Positions 36,430-44,229 of a stretch of DNA of 64,000 nt are shown here, one piece after another. Numbering within the stretch: the stretch's first letter is position 1; every line of letters starts with the position of its first letter. The notes under the pieces are model-generated. The model saw only the letters and a list, made by a program, of their open reading frames with translations, was not told where the DNA came from and ran no database searches. Both the position numbers and the translations under genes were made by a program. Origin of the DNA: Bacillus pseudomycoides (lineage in GTDB: Bacteria; Bacillota; Bacilli; Bacillales; Bacillaceae_G); the NCBI RefSeq assembly GCF_002551005.1, contig NZ_NVOY01000002.1, positions 24,619 through 88,618 of the forward strand. Reading direction: 5' to 3'.

Positions 36430-37146
36430 ATGAAAATTTTAATTGTAAATGAAAGAGAAGAAAACAGGGGTCAATTAATAGATTTTTTCACAGAACATGT
36501 AAATAATTTGGAATGCTTTGAAGCAAAAACGGGAATGGAATCACTGCAACTAGCGAAAAAGCATACGCCAGATTTTATTTTTCTAGATACATATTTACCA
36601 GACGGAACAGGGTTTGAAGTTGCAGGATTGCTGCGCCAATTAACATTAAGCACAAAATTTATATTCACAGGGAATGATATAAAAGACGCTATTATATCAT
36701 TTCGTTTCAATGCTTTCTATTATTTGTTGCAACCATTTGAGCAGGAAGATTTGCAATTTTTACTGCATAGTATTGAGCAAGAAAAAATAAAACAAAGAAA
36801 GAATCGATTGCAAAAGCTTCCAATCGAGAGTCATGAAGGAATTACATATATTTTTCCAGATGATATTGTATACATAAGCAAGAATAAAGAAAATAAAACC
36901 GTTTCTATTTATACAAATAATAATCAATATATTTCCACATATACATTACAAGAATTAGAAGGTAAACTAGCGGCATATGATTTTTTGCGTGTGCATAAAA
37001 GTTATCTTATTAATGTTATGTATGTGAGAGAATTAAAACCTTATTATAATGGGACGTATAATTTATATTTAGAAAAGTATGATAATCAGTCAATTCCTGT
37101 TAGCCGAAATTATGTAAAACGACTCCGAAATAAAATTGAGTTGTAG
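36430..37146 (+). CDS. LytTR-family response regulator with atypical receiver domain
   Basis: This 238-aa protein has a receiver domain (about 1-118) and a LytTR DNA-binding domain (about 135-236, with YISKNKENKTVSIYT and FLRVHKSYLIN). The phospho-acceptor aspartate is kept in FIFLDTYLPDGTGF. The usual acidic pair after the first strand is replaced by NERE, and the switch lysine before PF is a glutamine (LLQPFEQEDL). No histidine kinase is adjacent. The next gene is cstA, and LytTR regulators control pyruvate or peptide transporters in several bacteria (BtsR/YpdB in E. coli, LytT in B. subtilis). Control of cstA is therefore plausible but unproven. Confidence 0.85.
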   Translation: MKILIVNEREENRGQLIDFFTEHVNNLECFEAKTGMESLQLAKKHTPDFIFLDTYLPDGTGFEVAGLLRQLTLSTKFIFTGNDIKDAIISFRFNAFYYLLQPFEQEDLQFLLHSIEQEKIKQRKNRLQKLPIESHEGITYIFPDDIVYISKNKENKTVSIYTNNNQYISTYTLQELEGKLAAYDFLRVHKSYLINVMYVRELKPYYNGTYNLYLEKYDNQSIPVSRNYVKRLRNKIEL

Positions 37147-37265
37147 CAGTTTGTGGCAGAATTTGGACATGTTAAATTAGGAAACACTCATCATAAGGAA
37201 TGTTGTTTCTAACTATTCTGAAAATTTAGTACAATTCCCTCTAAGATACAACATAGGAGGGGATT

Positions 37266-39344
37266 ATGTTGAAAGTATGGAAATCTATTTTACTTTGGGG
37301 TGTGATTACGGCTTTAGGAGCAGCGGGATTTGCTGTGTTAGCATTATCTCGCGGTGAAACAATTAATGCGGTTTGGTTACTTGTTGCTGCTGTTTCTGTC
37401 TATGCTGTTGCGTATCGGTTTTATAGTAAATTTATTGCTAGAAAAGTGTTTGAATTGGATGATAATCGAAAAACACCAGCAGAGCTTTTAAATGATGGAA
37501 AAGATTATGTTCCGACCAATAAATGGGTCTTATTCGGACACCATTTTGCTGCAATTGCTGGAGCTGGTCCGTTAGTTGGTCCCATTTTAGCTGCACAAAT
37601 GGGATATTTACCAGGAATACTTTGGATTATTGTTGGCGTTGTGTTAGCCGGAGCTGTTCAAGACTTCGTGATTTTGTTTGCATCTATGCGTCGCAACGGA
37701 AAATCACTTGGTGAAATGATTAAAGCAGAGATTGGTCCTATAACAGGTTTTATTGCAATGATTGGTATTTTGGGCATTATGATTATTTTATTAGCGGTAT
37801 TAGCTCTTGTTGTGGTAAAAGCACTTGTAGGAAGTCCGTGGGGAATGTTTACAATTGCAGCAACCATTCCAATTGCTATTTTAATGGGTGTATATATGCG
37901 CTACATTCGTCCAGGGCGTGTTGGAGAAGGTTCAGTTATCGGCATTATTTTACTTCTTTTATCGATTGTAGCAGGTCAATATGTAGCAGAAAATCCAACG
38001 CTTGCGACTATGTTTACATTTAAAGGTGAAACAATTGCTATTATGCTAATTATTTATGGATTTATTGCTTCTGCATTACCTGTTTGGCTATTACTTGCAC
38101 CGCGTGATTATTTAAGTACGTTTTTAAAGATTGGAACAATTGTTGGTTTAGCGCTCGGTATCATCATTGTTGCACCAGATTTACAAATGCCGGCAGTTTC
38201 AAAATTTATTGATGGAACGGGTCCGGTATTCGCGGGGAATTTATTTCCATTTTTATTTATTACAATTGCTTGCGGAGCTGTATCTGGTTTCCATGCGCTT
38301 GTTTCTTCTGGTACAACTCCAAAAATGATAGAGCGAGAAGGACATGCACAGCCAATTGGTTACGGTGCTATGCTGATGGAATCATTCGTTGCAGCAATGG
38401 CGATGATTGCAGCTTGTGTACTAACGCCAGGTACATACTTTGCAATAAATAGTCCGCCAGCAGTTATTGGAACGGATGTAACACAGGCAGCACAAGTAAT
38501 TAGTTCTTGGGGATTTACTATAACGCCAAATGAATTGAAAGAGTTAGCTGCAAACGTTGGAGAACAAACGATATTATCTCGTACAGGCGGAGCGCCGTCG
38601 TTCGCGATTGGGATGGCTCATATTTTTTCTCAAGTCATTGGCGGAAAAGCATTAATGGCATTTTGGTATCACTTTGCAATTTTATTTGAAGCGCTCTTTA
38701 TCTTAACAACGATTGATGCAGGAACGCGTGTTGGTCGGTTTATGATTCAAGATATTTTAGGGCACGTTTATAAACCATTTGCAAAAACAGATTCAATACT
38801 TTCTAATATTGTTGCAACAACACTTTGTGTACTAGGATGGGGATATTTCTTATACCAAGGGGTAATTGATCCGCTTGGCGGTATTAATACATTATGGCCG
38901 CTCTTTGGAATTGCCAATCAAATGTTAGCTGGGATTGCATTATTACTTGGAACGACTGTGTTGTTTAAAATGGGAAAAAAGGCATACGTCTGGGTGACGC
39001 TCGTTCCGACAACGTGGTTACTGATTGTTACGATGACGGCCGGCTATCAAAAGTTATTTCATGAAAATCCGAAAATTGGATTCCTGTCTCATGCAAAAGT
39101 GTTCCAAAGTGAACTAGATAAAGGGAAACTATTAGCACCAGCGAAAAATGTAGGACAGATGAAACAAATTATTCTTAATGATTATATTGATGCAGCGCTT
39201 TGTGGAATTTTTATGCTTGTTGTAATCGCGGTATTGATATCGTCTATTAGAATATGGGTACAAGTATTGAATAATAAAGCAACGCCTTTAAAAGAAGCAG
39301 CGTATGTTCCGCGTGATGAAAGCGAGGTACAACATTATGTTTAA
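37266..39344 (+). CDS. cstA: CstA family transporter (carbon starvation protein A)
   Basis: This 692-aa protein has about sixteen hydrophobic helices and CstA signatures: FGHHFAAIAGAGPLVGPILAAQMGYLPG, AGAVQDFVILFASMRRNG and SGFHALVSSGTTPKMI regions (each only partly quoted here by family knowledge). CstA/BtsT proteins import peptides or pyruvate during nutrient limitation. ATG 37266 follows AGGAGGGG by about 4 bases; TTG 37269 would give better spacing. It overlaps a YbdD/YjiX-type gene by 8 bases, the usual partner arrangement. An orphan LytTR regulator lies upstream. Confidence 0.93.
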   Translation: MLKVWKSILLWGVITALGAAGFAVLALSRGETINAVWLLVAAVSVYAVAYRFYSKFIARKVFELDDNRKTPAELLNDGKDYVPTNKWVLFGHHFAAIAGAGPLVGPILAAQMGYLPGILWIIVGVVLAGAVQDFVILFASMRRNGKSLGEMIKAEIGPITGFIAMIGILGIMIILLAVLALVVVKALVGSPWGMFTIAATIPIAILMGVYMRYIRPGRVGEGSVIGIILLLLSIVAGQYVAENPTLATMFTFKGETIAIMLIIYGFIASALPVWLLLAPRDYLSTFLKIGTIVGLALGIIIVAPDLQMPAVSKFIDGTGPVFAGNLFPFLFITIACGAVSGFHALVSSGTTPKMIEREGHAQPIGYGAMLMESFVAAMAMIAACVLTPGTYFAINSPPAVIGTDVTQAAQVISSWGFTITPNELKELAANVGEQTILSRTGGAPSFAIGMAHIFSQVIGGKALMAFWYHFAILFEALFILTTIDAGTRVGRFMIQDILGHVYKPFAKTDSILSNIVATTLCVLGWGYFLYQGVIDPLGGINTLWPLFGIANQMLAGIALLLGTTVLFKMGKKAYVWVTLVPTTWLLIVTMTAGYQKLFHENPKIGFLSHAKVFQSELDKGKLLAPAKNVGQMKQIILNDYIDAALCGIFMLVVIAVLISSIRIWVQVLNNKATPLKEAAYVPRDESEVQHYV

Positions 39345-39540
39345 AACGGTAATTAGCATATGGAAATATCGAAAACAATTTATTAGTTTGCTTGTTGGTG
39401 TACCAAGTTATGAAAAGTATGTTGCGCATATGAAACAACACCATCCAAATGAGCAAGTATTATCTCGAAAACAATTTTTTGCTGAAGCGCAAGAAGCAAG
39501 ATTTAATGCAAAGGGCGGTAAAGTTTCGAGATGTTGTTAG
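39337..39540 (+). CDS. YbdD/YjiX-family small protein, CstA partner
   Basis: This 67-aa protein has GVPSYEKYVAHMKQHHP and ends in a paired-cysteine tail (VSRCC), both hallmarks of the YbdD/YjiX family (DUF466). Such genes nearly always follow cstA and the small protein is proposed to be needed for the transporter. I chose ATG 39337 because GAGGT lies 9 bases before it. The longer frame from 39304 runs inside cstA. It overlaps the cstA end by 8 bases. Confidence 0.88.
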   Translation: MFKTVISIWKYRKQFISLLVGVPSYEKYVAHMKQHHPNEQVLSRKQFFAEAQEARFNAKGGKVSRCC

Positions 39541-39551
39541 TGAGGTTATAG

Positions 39552-39582
39552 TAAAAAAAGGGCGGGATTACGCTCTTTTTTT
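39552..39582 (+). terminator. Intrinsic terminator after cstA-ybdD
   Basis: AAAAAGGGCG pairs with CGCTCTTTTT, including a G-T pair, around a GATTA-type loop with a T-run. It lies just before the parS site. Confidence 0.7.
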
Positions 39583-39589
39583 GTTTAAA

Positions 39590-39605
39590 AGTTTCACGTG
39601 AAACA
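39590..39605. other. parS: parS chromosome partition site, intergenic
   Basis: The 16-mer AGTTTCACGTGAAACA matches TGTTNCACGTGAAACA at 15 of 16 positions, with a perfect 14-bp palindrome at 39591-39604. It lies in a gene-free spot between a terminator and the diguanylate cyclase gene. Confidence 0.88.
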
Positions 39606-39707
39606 TCTAGAAAAAATGTTTGGGAGTTATAGGGATATAATATACAATAATAAGTAGGAAAGGGACGAGTTTTTTTGTAAAGGTTAGATTGTAGAAAGGC
39701 CAGGTAT

Positions 39708-40754
39708 ATGTTTATGCTAGACGATCTATTTATTAATACAACTATTATTCTTTCCTTTATTTTTGTTGGAGGTCAACTTTTAAAAAATATTTCATTAAAA
39801 GAGCCATTATCCTTTGAAGTGAAATGTTTTGTTGGTATTGTAACGGGTGCTTTAGGTGCTCTGCTTATAAAGTTTGGTGTTCAAATTGAGGATGTAATGT
39901 TAGATTTACGATATCTTGCGGTTATATTAGCTGCTATTATTGGTGGACCTATTGCAAGTTTACTATCCGCTAGCATTCTCTTAATTGCACGTTTGTTGTT
40001 TACAGATTATTCAATGGTTCCATCTGTATATGTTCTTGTACTAACGGGTATAGGATGTGCTCTTATTTCAACATTTCGCATGCCGATGTTGAAAAAATGG
40101 GTATGGTTACATGTGTATTGCTTAACAATTTCATCGATTGCGATTTATTTTGTTTTCCAAGATGTTTTTGTATTAAACCTATACTTACTTATTAGCATCA
40201 TGATAGGATATATTACTTTCTTAAGCGCACATTATGTTTTGCAATCAAACGAGTTGTTTCATGTAATGAAACAGCAAGCAACGATAGATGCATTAACAGG
40301 TCTCGGGAATGTTCGTAAGTTTGATACAGAATTGAATAGACATATTGAAGATAAGAAAAGCGATGAAAGGTCGCTCTGTTTATTGTTAGTAGATATTGAT
40401 TATTTCAAGCGTGTAAATGATAAGCATGGACATCCTGCTGGTGATGAAGTTTTACAGCAAGTAGGAGCAATTTTGAAGAATAGTTCTCCATTTCCATATT
40501 TAGTGTTCCGAAAAGGTGGGGAAGAATTTGCTTTATTGTTACCAAATTCAACATTACAGTTCGCTGTAGGTATAGGGGAAAAAATTCGGACAGATGTAGA
40601 GAAGCATGTGTTTCGATTGCAAAATAATAGTTGTATACATATCACGATTTCAGTAGGTACTTCCATTTATAAAGATTCACCACAAGAGTTTATTCAACTT
40701 GCAGATGATGCATTGTATTCTTCTAAACGAAATGGTAGAAATCGTGTCTCATAA
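39708..40754 (+). CDS. Membrane diguanylate cyclase (5TM-LYT plus GGDEF, DgcK-like)
   Basis: This 348-aa protein has six hydrophobic segments through about residue 185, arranged like the 5TMR-LYT sensor module. The GGDEF domain (about 195-348) begins ATIDALTGLGNVRKFD and has the active-site RKGGEEF, which is intact, so c-di-GMP synthesis is expected. The KR-x-GHPAGDEVL segment supports metal and GTP binding. No clear I-site RxxD precedes the GGEEF. The layout and size resemble B. subtilis DgcK (YhcK). The start could also be ATG 39714, since the ribosome binding site is weak. A terminator follows. Confidence 0.88.
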   Translation: MFMLDDLFINTTIILSFIFVGGQLLKNISLKEPLSFEVKCFVGIVTGALGALLIKFGVQIEDVMLDLRYLAVILAAIIGGPIASLLSASILLIARLLFTDYSMVPSVYVLVLTGIGCALISTFRMPMLKKWVWLHVYCLTISSIAIYFVFQDVFVLNLYLLISIMIGYITFLSAHYVLQSNELFHVMKQQATIDALTGLGNVRKFDTELNRHIEDKKSDERSLCLLLVDIDYFKRVNDKHGHPAGDEVLQQVGAILKNSSPFPYLVFRKGGEEFALLLPNSTLQFAVGIGEKIRTDVEKHVFRLQNNSCIHITISVGTSIYKDSPQEFIQLADDALYSSKRNGRNRVS

Positions 40755-40787
40755 AAAAAAGTCGTCACTAATGACGACTTTTTTTAT
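40753..40787. terminator. Bidirectional terminator between dgcK-like gene and pdxK
   Basis: AAAAGTCGTCA pairs with TGACGACTTTT around a CTAA loop, with A-run and T-run on opposite sides. It serves both convergent genes. Confidence 0.85.
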
Positions 40788-41608
40788 ACAAGTTCTTTTC
40801 CAGCACCAAATCTACGATATGCACCGTGATGTGTTGGTCCTACATATTCATTTAATTTGAAAGAATGAAGAATCGCAGCTGTAATAAATTCTTTTGCTAC
40901 TTGAACTGCTTCTTTTACAGATTTTCCTTTTGCTAATTCTGCTGTAATTGCAGCAGCATATGTACAACCTGCGCCATGTGTATATGTTGTTTCAATTTTT
41001 TCAGATTCTAAAATATCAAATGTTTCTCCATCGTATAATAAATCAATTGCTTTTTCTGTTCCTAGTTTGCTGCCGCCTTTAATCAGTACATATTTTGCCC
41101 CTAAAGCATGGATTTTTTCAGCAGCTTGCTTTATATCTTCAAGCGAGTTAATTTTGACACCGCTTAGTTGATACGCTTCAAATAAGTTTGGTGTTACAAT
41201 TAAAGCTTTTGGAACGAGTTTGTCACGCAAGCAGTCATTTGTTTCTGGATGAAGTGCTTCATCAGCGCCCTTGCATACCATAACTGGGTCTATTACTACG
41301 TTTTGTAGATTATGCTTCTCAATTGTTTCAGCAACAAGCTCAATAATTTCAACAGAGCCAAGCATACCTGTTTTTAATGCATCAACGCCAACGCCTTCAA
41401 TTGTTGTTTCTAATTGTGGTTTTAATGTAGACGCTGGAATTGGGAACACGTTATGTGCCCAACCGTTATGTGGATCCATCGTTACGATTGTTGTAAGAGC
41501 TGTCATACCGTATACACCAAGCTCTTGAAATGTTTTTAAGTCTGCTTGCATACCAGCGCCGCCGCTTGTATCCGATCCAGCGATTGTAAGTGCTTTATTT
41601 AATGACAT
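40784..41608 (-). CDS. pdxK: Pyridoxal kinase PdxK (ThiD-like ribokinase family)
   Basis: This 274-aa enzyme aligns in my reading with B. subtilis PdxK (formerly YwdB/ThiD): ALTIAGSDTSGGAGMQADLK at the N terminus, PVMVCKGADEAL, VTPNLFEA, and the anion-hole THGAGCTYAAA near the C terminus. The cysteine in VCKGADE is characteristic of the ThiD-like pyridoxal kinases that form a hemithioacetal with pyridoxal. It phosphorylates pyridoxal (and perhaps HMP) for PLP salvage. In B. subtilis it lies near ung and the ywd genes; here it is separated from them. Annotation as ThiD is the alternative. Confidence 0.85.
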   Translation of the reverse strand: MSLNKALTIAGSDTSGGAGMQADLKTFQELGVYGMTALTTIVTMDPHNGWAHNVFPIPASTLKPQLETTIEGVGVDALKTGMLGSVEIIELVAETIEKHNLQNVVIDPVMVCKGADEALHPETNDCLRDKLVPKALIVTPNLFEAYQLSGVKINSLEDIKQAAEKIHALGAKYVLIKGGSKLGTEKAIDLLYDGETFDILESEKIETTYTHGAGCTYAAAITAELAKGKSVKEAVQVAKEFITAAILHSFKLNEYVGPTHHGAYRRFGAGKELV

Positions 41609-41758
41609 TGTGAAAGCCCCCTCGGGTAATAGAATGAAAGTTACATTTTTAATTATTATATCAATGATATGAGGAAGTACAAAGTGAAAAAATTACTCGC
41701 ATGTTTTAGAAGAGATTGAATTTGGTACAATGAAAATATTGTATGTGGGAGACACCTT

Positions 41759-41860
41759 ATGTTTCAAGAAAATCGTACAAGTGAATTAGTTATATTTAAA
41801 AAAATTGCAGAAACGTTGAATACATTTAATGATACTCATTATGTTTTGCAAACAGGATAG
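41759..41860 (+). pseudogene. Truncated 5' remnant, possibly a GAF-type sensor gene
   Basis: A GGGAG site precedes an ATG whose frame reads MFQENRTSELVIFKKIAETL, continues with NTFNDTHYVLQTG, and then stops. The ribosome binding site and an upstream TACAAT look intact, while nothing downstream continues the frame. The FKKIAETLN-HYVLQT pattern recalls the start of GAF-domain sensor kinases, but the match is from memory and weak. An intact 33-aa small protein is the alternative. Confidence 0.4.
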
Positions 41861-42052
41861 CAAAGGAAAGCGATTTGGTGGATAGTGGTGTCAATAACAT
41901 AATTAGGGGTATCGCCAGCATTTTGGAAATGATTATTTGAATTCTAATGTTTATGCTGTAAAAGTCTCTTGAATATGAGAGTGCATAGGTTTGTACTCTA
42001 AGGGAACCATGGAATAAAAAGTGAGGACGGGCTTGAAAGTAGGTTTAAATGA

Positions 42053-42090
42053 TAAAAAACCTTTACTTGAAAAATAAGTAAAGGTTTTTT
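42053..42090. terminator. Intrinsic terminator of the secreted-protein gene
   Basis: AAAAACCTTTACTT pairs with AAGTAAAGGTTTTT around a short A-rich loop, 10 bases past the minus-strand stop at 42100, with A/T runs on both sides. Confidence 0.8.
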
Positions 42091-42099
42091 GGTTGTTAA

Positions 42100-42954
42100 T
42101 TATTTAAAGCTTTTTGTTTCGTCGTATTCATAATCGATATTAGCTGTAACATTTTTCATTGTAGATCCTACTGGAGACATTACATGATATTTAAAGTTCC
42201 ATACACGTGCAACTTCTAGATTATCTTGTAATGAAATTTTAAAACAACCTTCTACAGCGGCTGTATACCATACTTGATTTGCATTAGACATTATTTTATG
42301 GACAACATTACCTTGACTTGGTAATTGATTACCTTTTGTTGTAATACGTTTAACAATGGCACCTTTAGGTATTGAAGTATCTTGTGTTAAATCTGCAGTG
42401 ATAACTGATGAATCTCTGCCTTGTAAGTTTACAGGACCATTACCAACAACAGCTGTACTGTTAAATTTAACTTCTTTACTACCCGATTTTATACGATCGC
42501 TTACACGTGATGGAGTGAAATACATATCTTTAGTATATGCTGGGTCACGAGTTACTTTTATATAAACGATTTCTGATGATTCTTTTCCGTCAATGTTAAT
42601 ATAAATAAATGGATATGAAGTGTTTGAATTCATCACTTTATCATTTGTTTGTATTGGATTATGATATTTATCGTATAAAGTTACAGTCATATGTCCATAT
42701 GCTTTTTCAACTGGAAATGATACGTATACTTTATCTCCTGGCATAGTCGTATATTTATAATAGGCTTCATTATATCCGGGTTCTAATATTGTAGTGTCAA
42801 CACTAGAATATTTACTTAAATTTATAGCTGTGTTAAAACTATTGTTACCTGTATTGGGAAACGGTTTTTCAGCACTTGCAGAAAGAGGATTCAAAATAGG
42901 TATAAAGAGTAGTACTAAGGCTAATGATAACAAAAATTTCAATTTTGATTTCAC
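42100..42954 (-). CDS. Secreted protein of unknown function
   Basis: This 284-aa protein has a clear Sec signal peptide: MKSKLK, then a leucine-rich core and an ASA-type cleavage site near residue 28. The mature part is rich in Ser, Thr, Tyr and Val with predicted beta strands (YYKYTTMPGDKVYVSF, AYGHMTVTLYDKYH), resembling bacterial pre-peptidase-type beta-sandwich domains, but I do not recognise a named family. It has no LPXTG or SLH anchor and only one cysteine. It is divergent from the DUF4885-like gene, with 135 bases between them. Confidence 0.7.
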   Translation of the reverse strand: MKSKLKFLLSLALVLLFIPILNPLSASAEKPFPNTGNNSFNTAINLSKYSSVDTTILEPGYNEAYYKYTTMPGDKVYVSFPVEKAYGHMTVTLYDKYHNPIQTNDKVMNSNTSYPFIYINIDGKESSEIVYIKVTRDPAYTKDMYFTPSRVSDRIKSGSKEVKFNSTAVVGNGPVNLQGRDSSVITADLTQDTSIPKGAIVKRITTKGNQLPSQGNVVHKIMSNANQVWYTAAVEGCFKISLQDNLEVARVWNFKYHVMSPVGSTMKNVTANIDYEYDETKSFK

Positions 42955-43089
42955 TTATATTTCTCCTTTTTTAGTAAATTTTGGTGAACAGACTGTCTCA
43001 TTATAACATCTTTGTATATTTTTTCAACAAAATATTGTGTTTTTAGGATATAATAGAGGGATATTATGTAAAGAAAGGGGATATTCCTG

Positions 43090-44094
43090 GTGAAAATTAC
43101 AAATAATACATCATCATATATCAATAATAATAAATTTAATGAGGTTGAGAAAAAGGATCAATCTACTGTAGAAATTAAACATAATAATAAATATGAGAGT
43201 GAATCAGACAAGAGAATGAAGTTAATGCAAGAGAAGTATAGTAAGATTAATGAAGAAAATAAGTTCTATGCAAATCCTGAGCAACATATTAGTGATAAAT
43301 ATTCTAATCACTACTCAAAAGAATTTCGTCATGATTTAAGTCCAGAAGAGAGAGAGGTTGCATGGCGAGCAGAAATGAGTATATTGCAAGATGGTAGAGT
43401 TGGTTTTTACGATGTTCGGGATTCCTTATTTAGAAACTCAGATATTATTAATGGTGAGGTTGAAAATCATAAAGAGAAAGCTTTTCAGCGTGAACAAGTA
43501 AATCGTCAGATTCAAGATTTATTTACTCAAAAAAATATTGATACCCCAGATGATGAGAACTTAACTTTTAGTGTTGATCCGAATAATTTTCAAGTTACGG
43601 TGAAAGGTAGTAAGAATATACAATTGCTACAACAAATTGAAAAAGTTTTAAATGATAAAAATAATGGTAAGGAATTGTTTTCGCATATTTTTCAAAGTAG
43701 TGATTTTAAATCTGAACAAATGAAGCCGGAGGCAATACATAAATACGGTTTGATTTCTACACTTAGATCAGGAACAGGATACAATTTACGTGATTTAGAG
43801 CGTAAAGATGGTAAGTTTTTAACTCCCGATGGTCAAGATGTATTTGAACTCTATTTGAATCGTATGCGTCAAAATCCGTATGAACGTAATTATGTGAGTC
43901 TTGCGGCATCAGTATATGGTCCAAGGTATCATGAATTAGCGGAAAATGGTTTTGATGCAATGCCTGATTTAATATTATCTATTAATTATAGTAATAATAA
44001 GTTACAAGATATTGGTCAAAAAGAAAATTATAGTGATCTTCATTGGCTTGCTGATTTAGAGAGAAATGTAGAAGGTGAAAATAAAAAAGAATAG
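43090..44094 (+). CDS. DUF4885-like protein of unknown function
   Basis: This 334-aa soluble protein starts at GTG 43090 behind AAAGGGG. It is highly charged and Asn-rich, with no signal peptide or membrane segment. The N-terminal 70 residues are low-complexity (NNTSSYINNNKFNE), followed by EERE-W-AEMSILQDGRVGFYD and an alpha-helical C-terminal part with ELYLNRMRQNPYERNYVSLA. I associate this with DUF4885 proteins seen in Bacillus, but from memory. Function unknown; the divergent partner is a secreted protein. Confidence 0.55.
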   Translation: MKITNNTSSYINNNKFNEVEKKDQSTVEIKHNNKYESESDKRMKLMQEKYSKINEENKFYANPEQHISDKYSNHYSKEFRHDLSPEEREVAWRAEMSILQDGRVGFYDVRDSLFRNSDIINGEVENHKEKAFQREQVNRQIQDLFTQKNIDTPDDENLTFSVDPNNFQVTVKGSKNIQLLQQIEKVLNDKNNGKELFSHIFQSSDFKSEQMKPEAIHKYGLISTLRSGTGYNLRDLERKDGKFLTPDGQDVFELYLNRMRQNPYERNYVSLAASVYGPRYHELAENGFDAMPDLILSINYSNNKLQDIGQKENYSDLHWLADLERNVEGENKKE

Positions 44095-44179
44095 AGCTAG
44101 TTATACGTTTTGAGGTTTCGTTGGCAAAATGTTAGCTTTTAATATTTGTGATAAGTGTGTTTATGTTAATGTTGAACAA

Positions 44180-44209
44180 GAAAACCTTCCGATAATGGAA
44201 GGTTTTCTC
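44180..44209. terminator. Hairpin between convergent genes
   Basis: GAAAACCTTCC pairs with GGAAGGTTTTC around GATAAT. The flanking T-run is short, so termination strength is uncertain. Confidence 0.55.
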
Positions 44210-44229
44210 GATTTTACCGTTTTTTATCT

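Larger units (their letters stand above)
41609..42099. other. Intergenic region with a truncated gene remnant
   Basis: Apart from the 33-codon remnant at 41759-41860 and the terminator at 42053-42090, no intact coding sequence is supported. The 41861-42040 stretch reads as broken frames with several stops. Confidence 0.5.
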
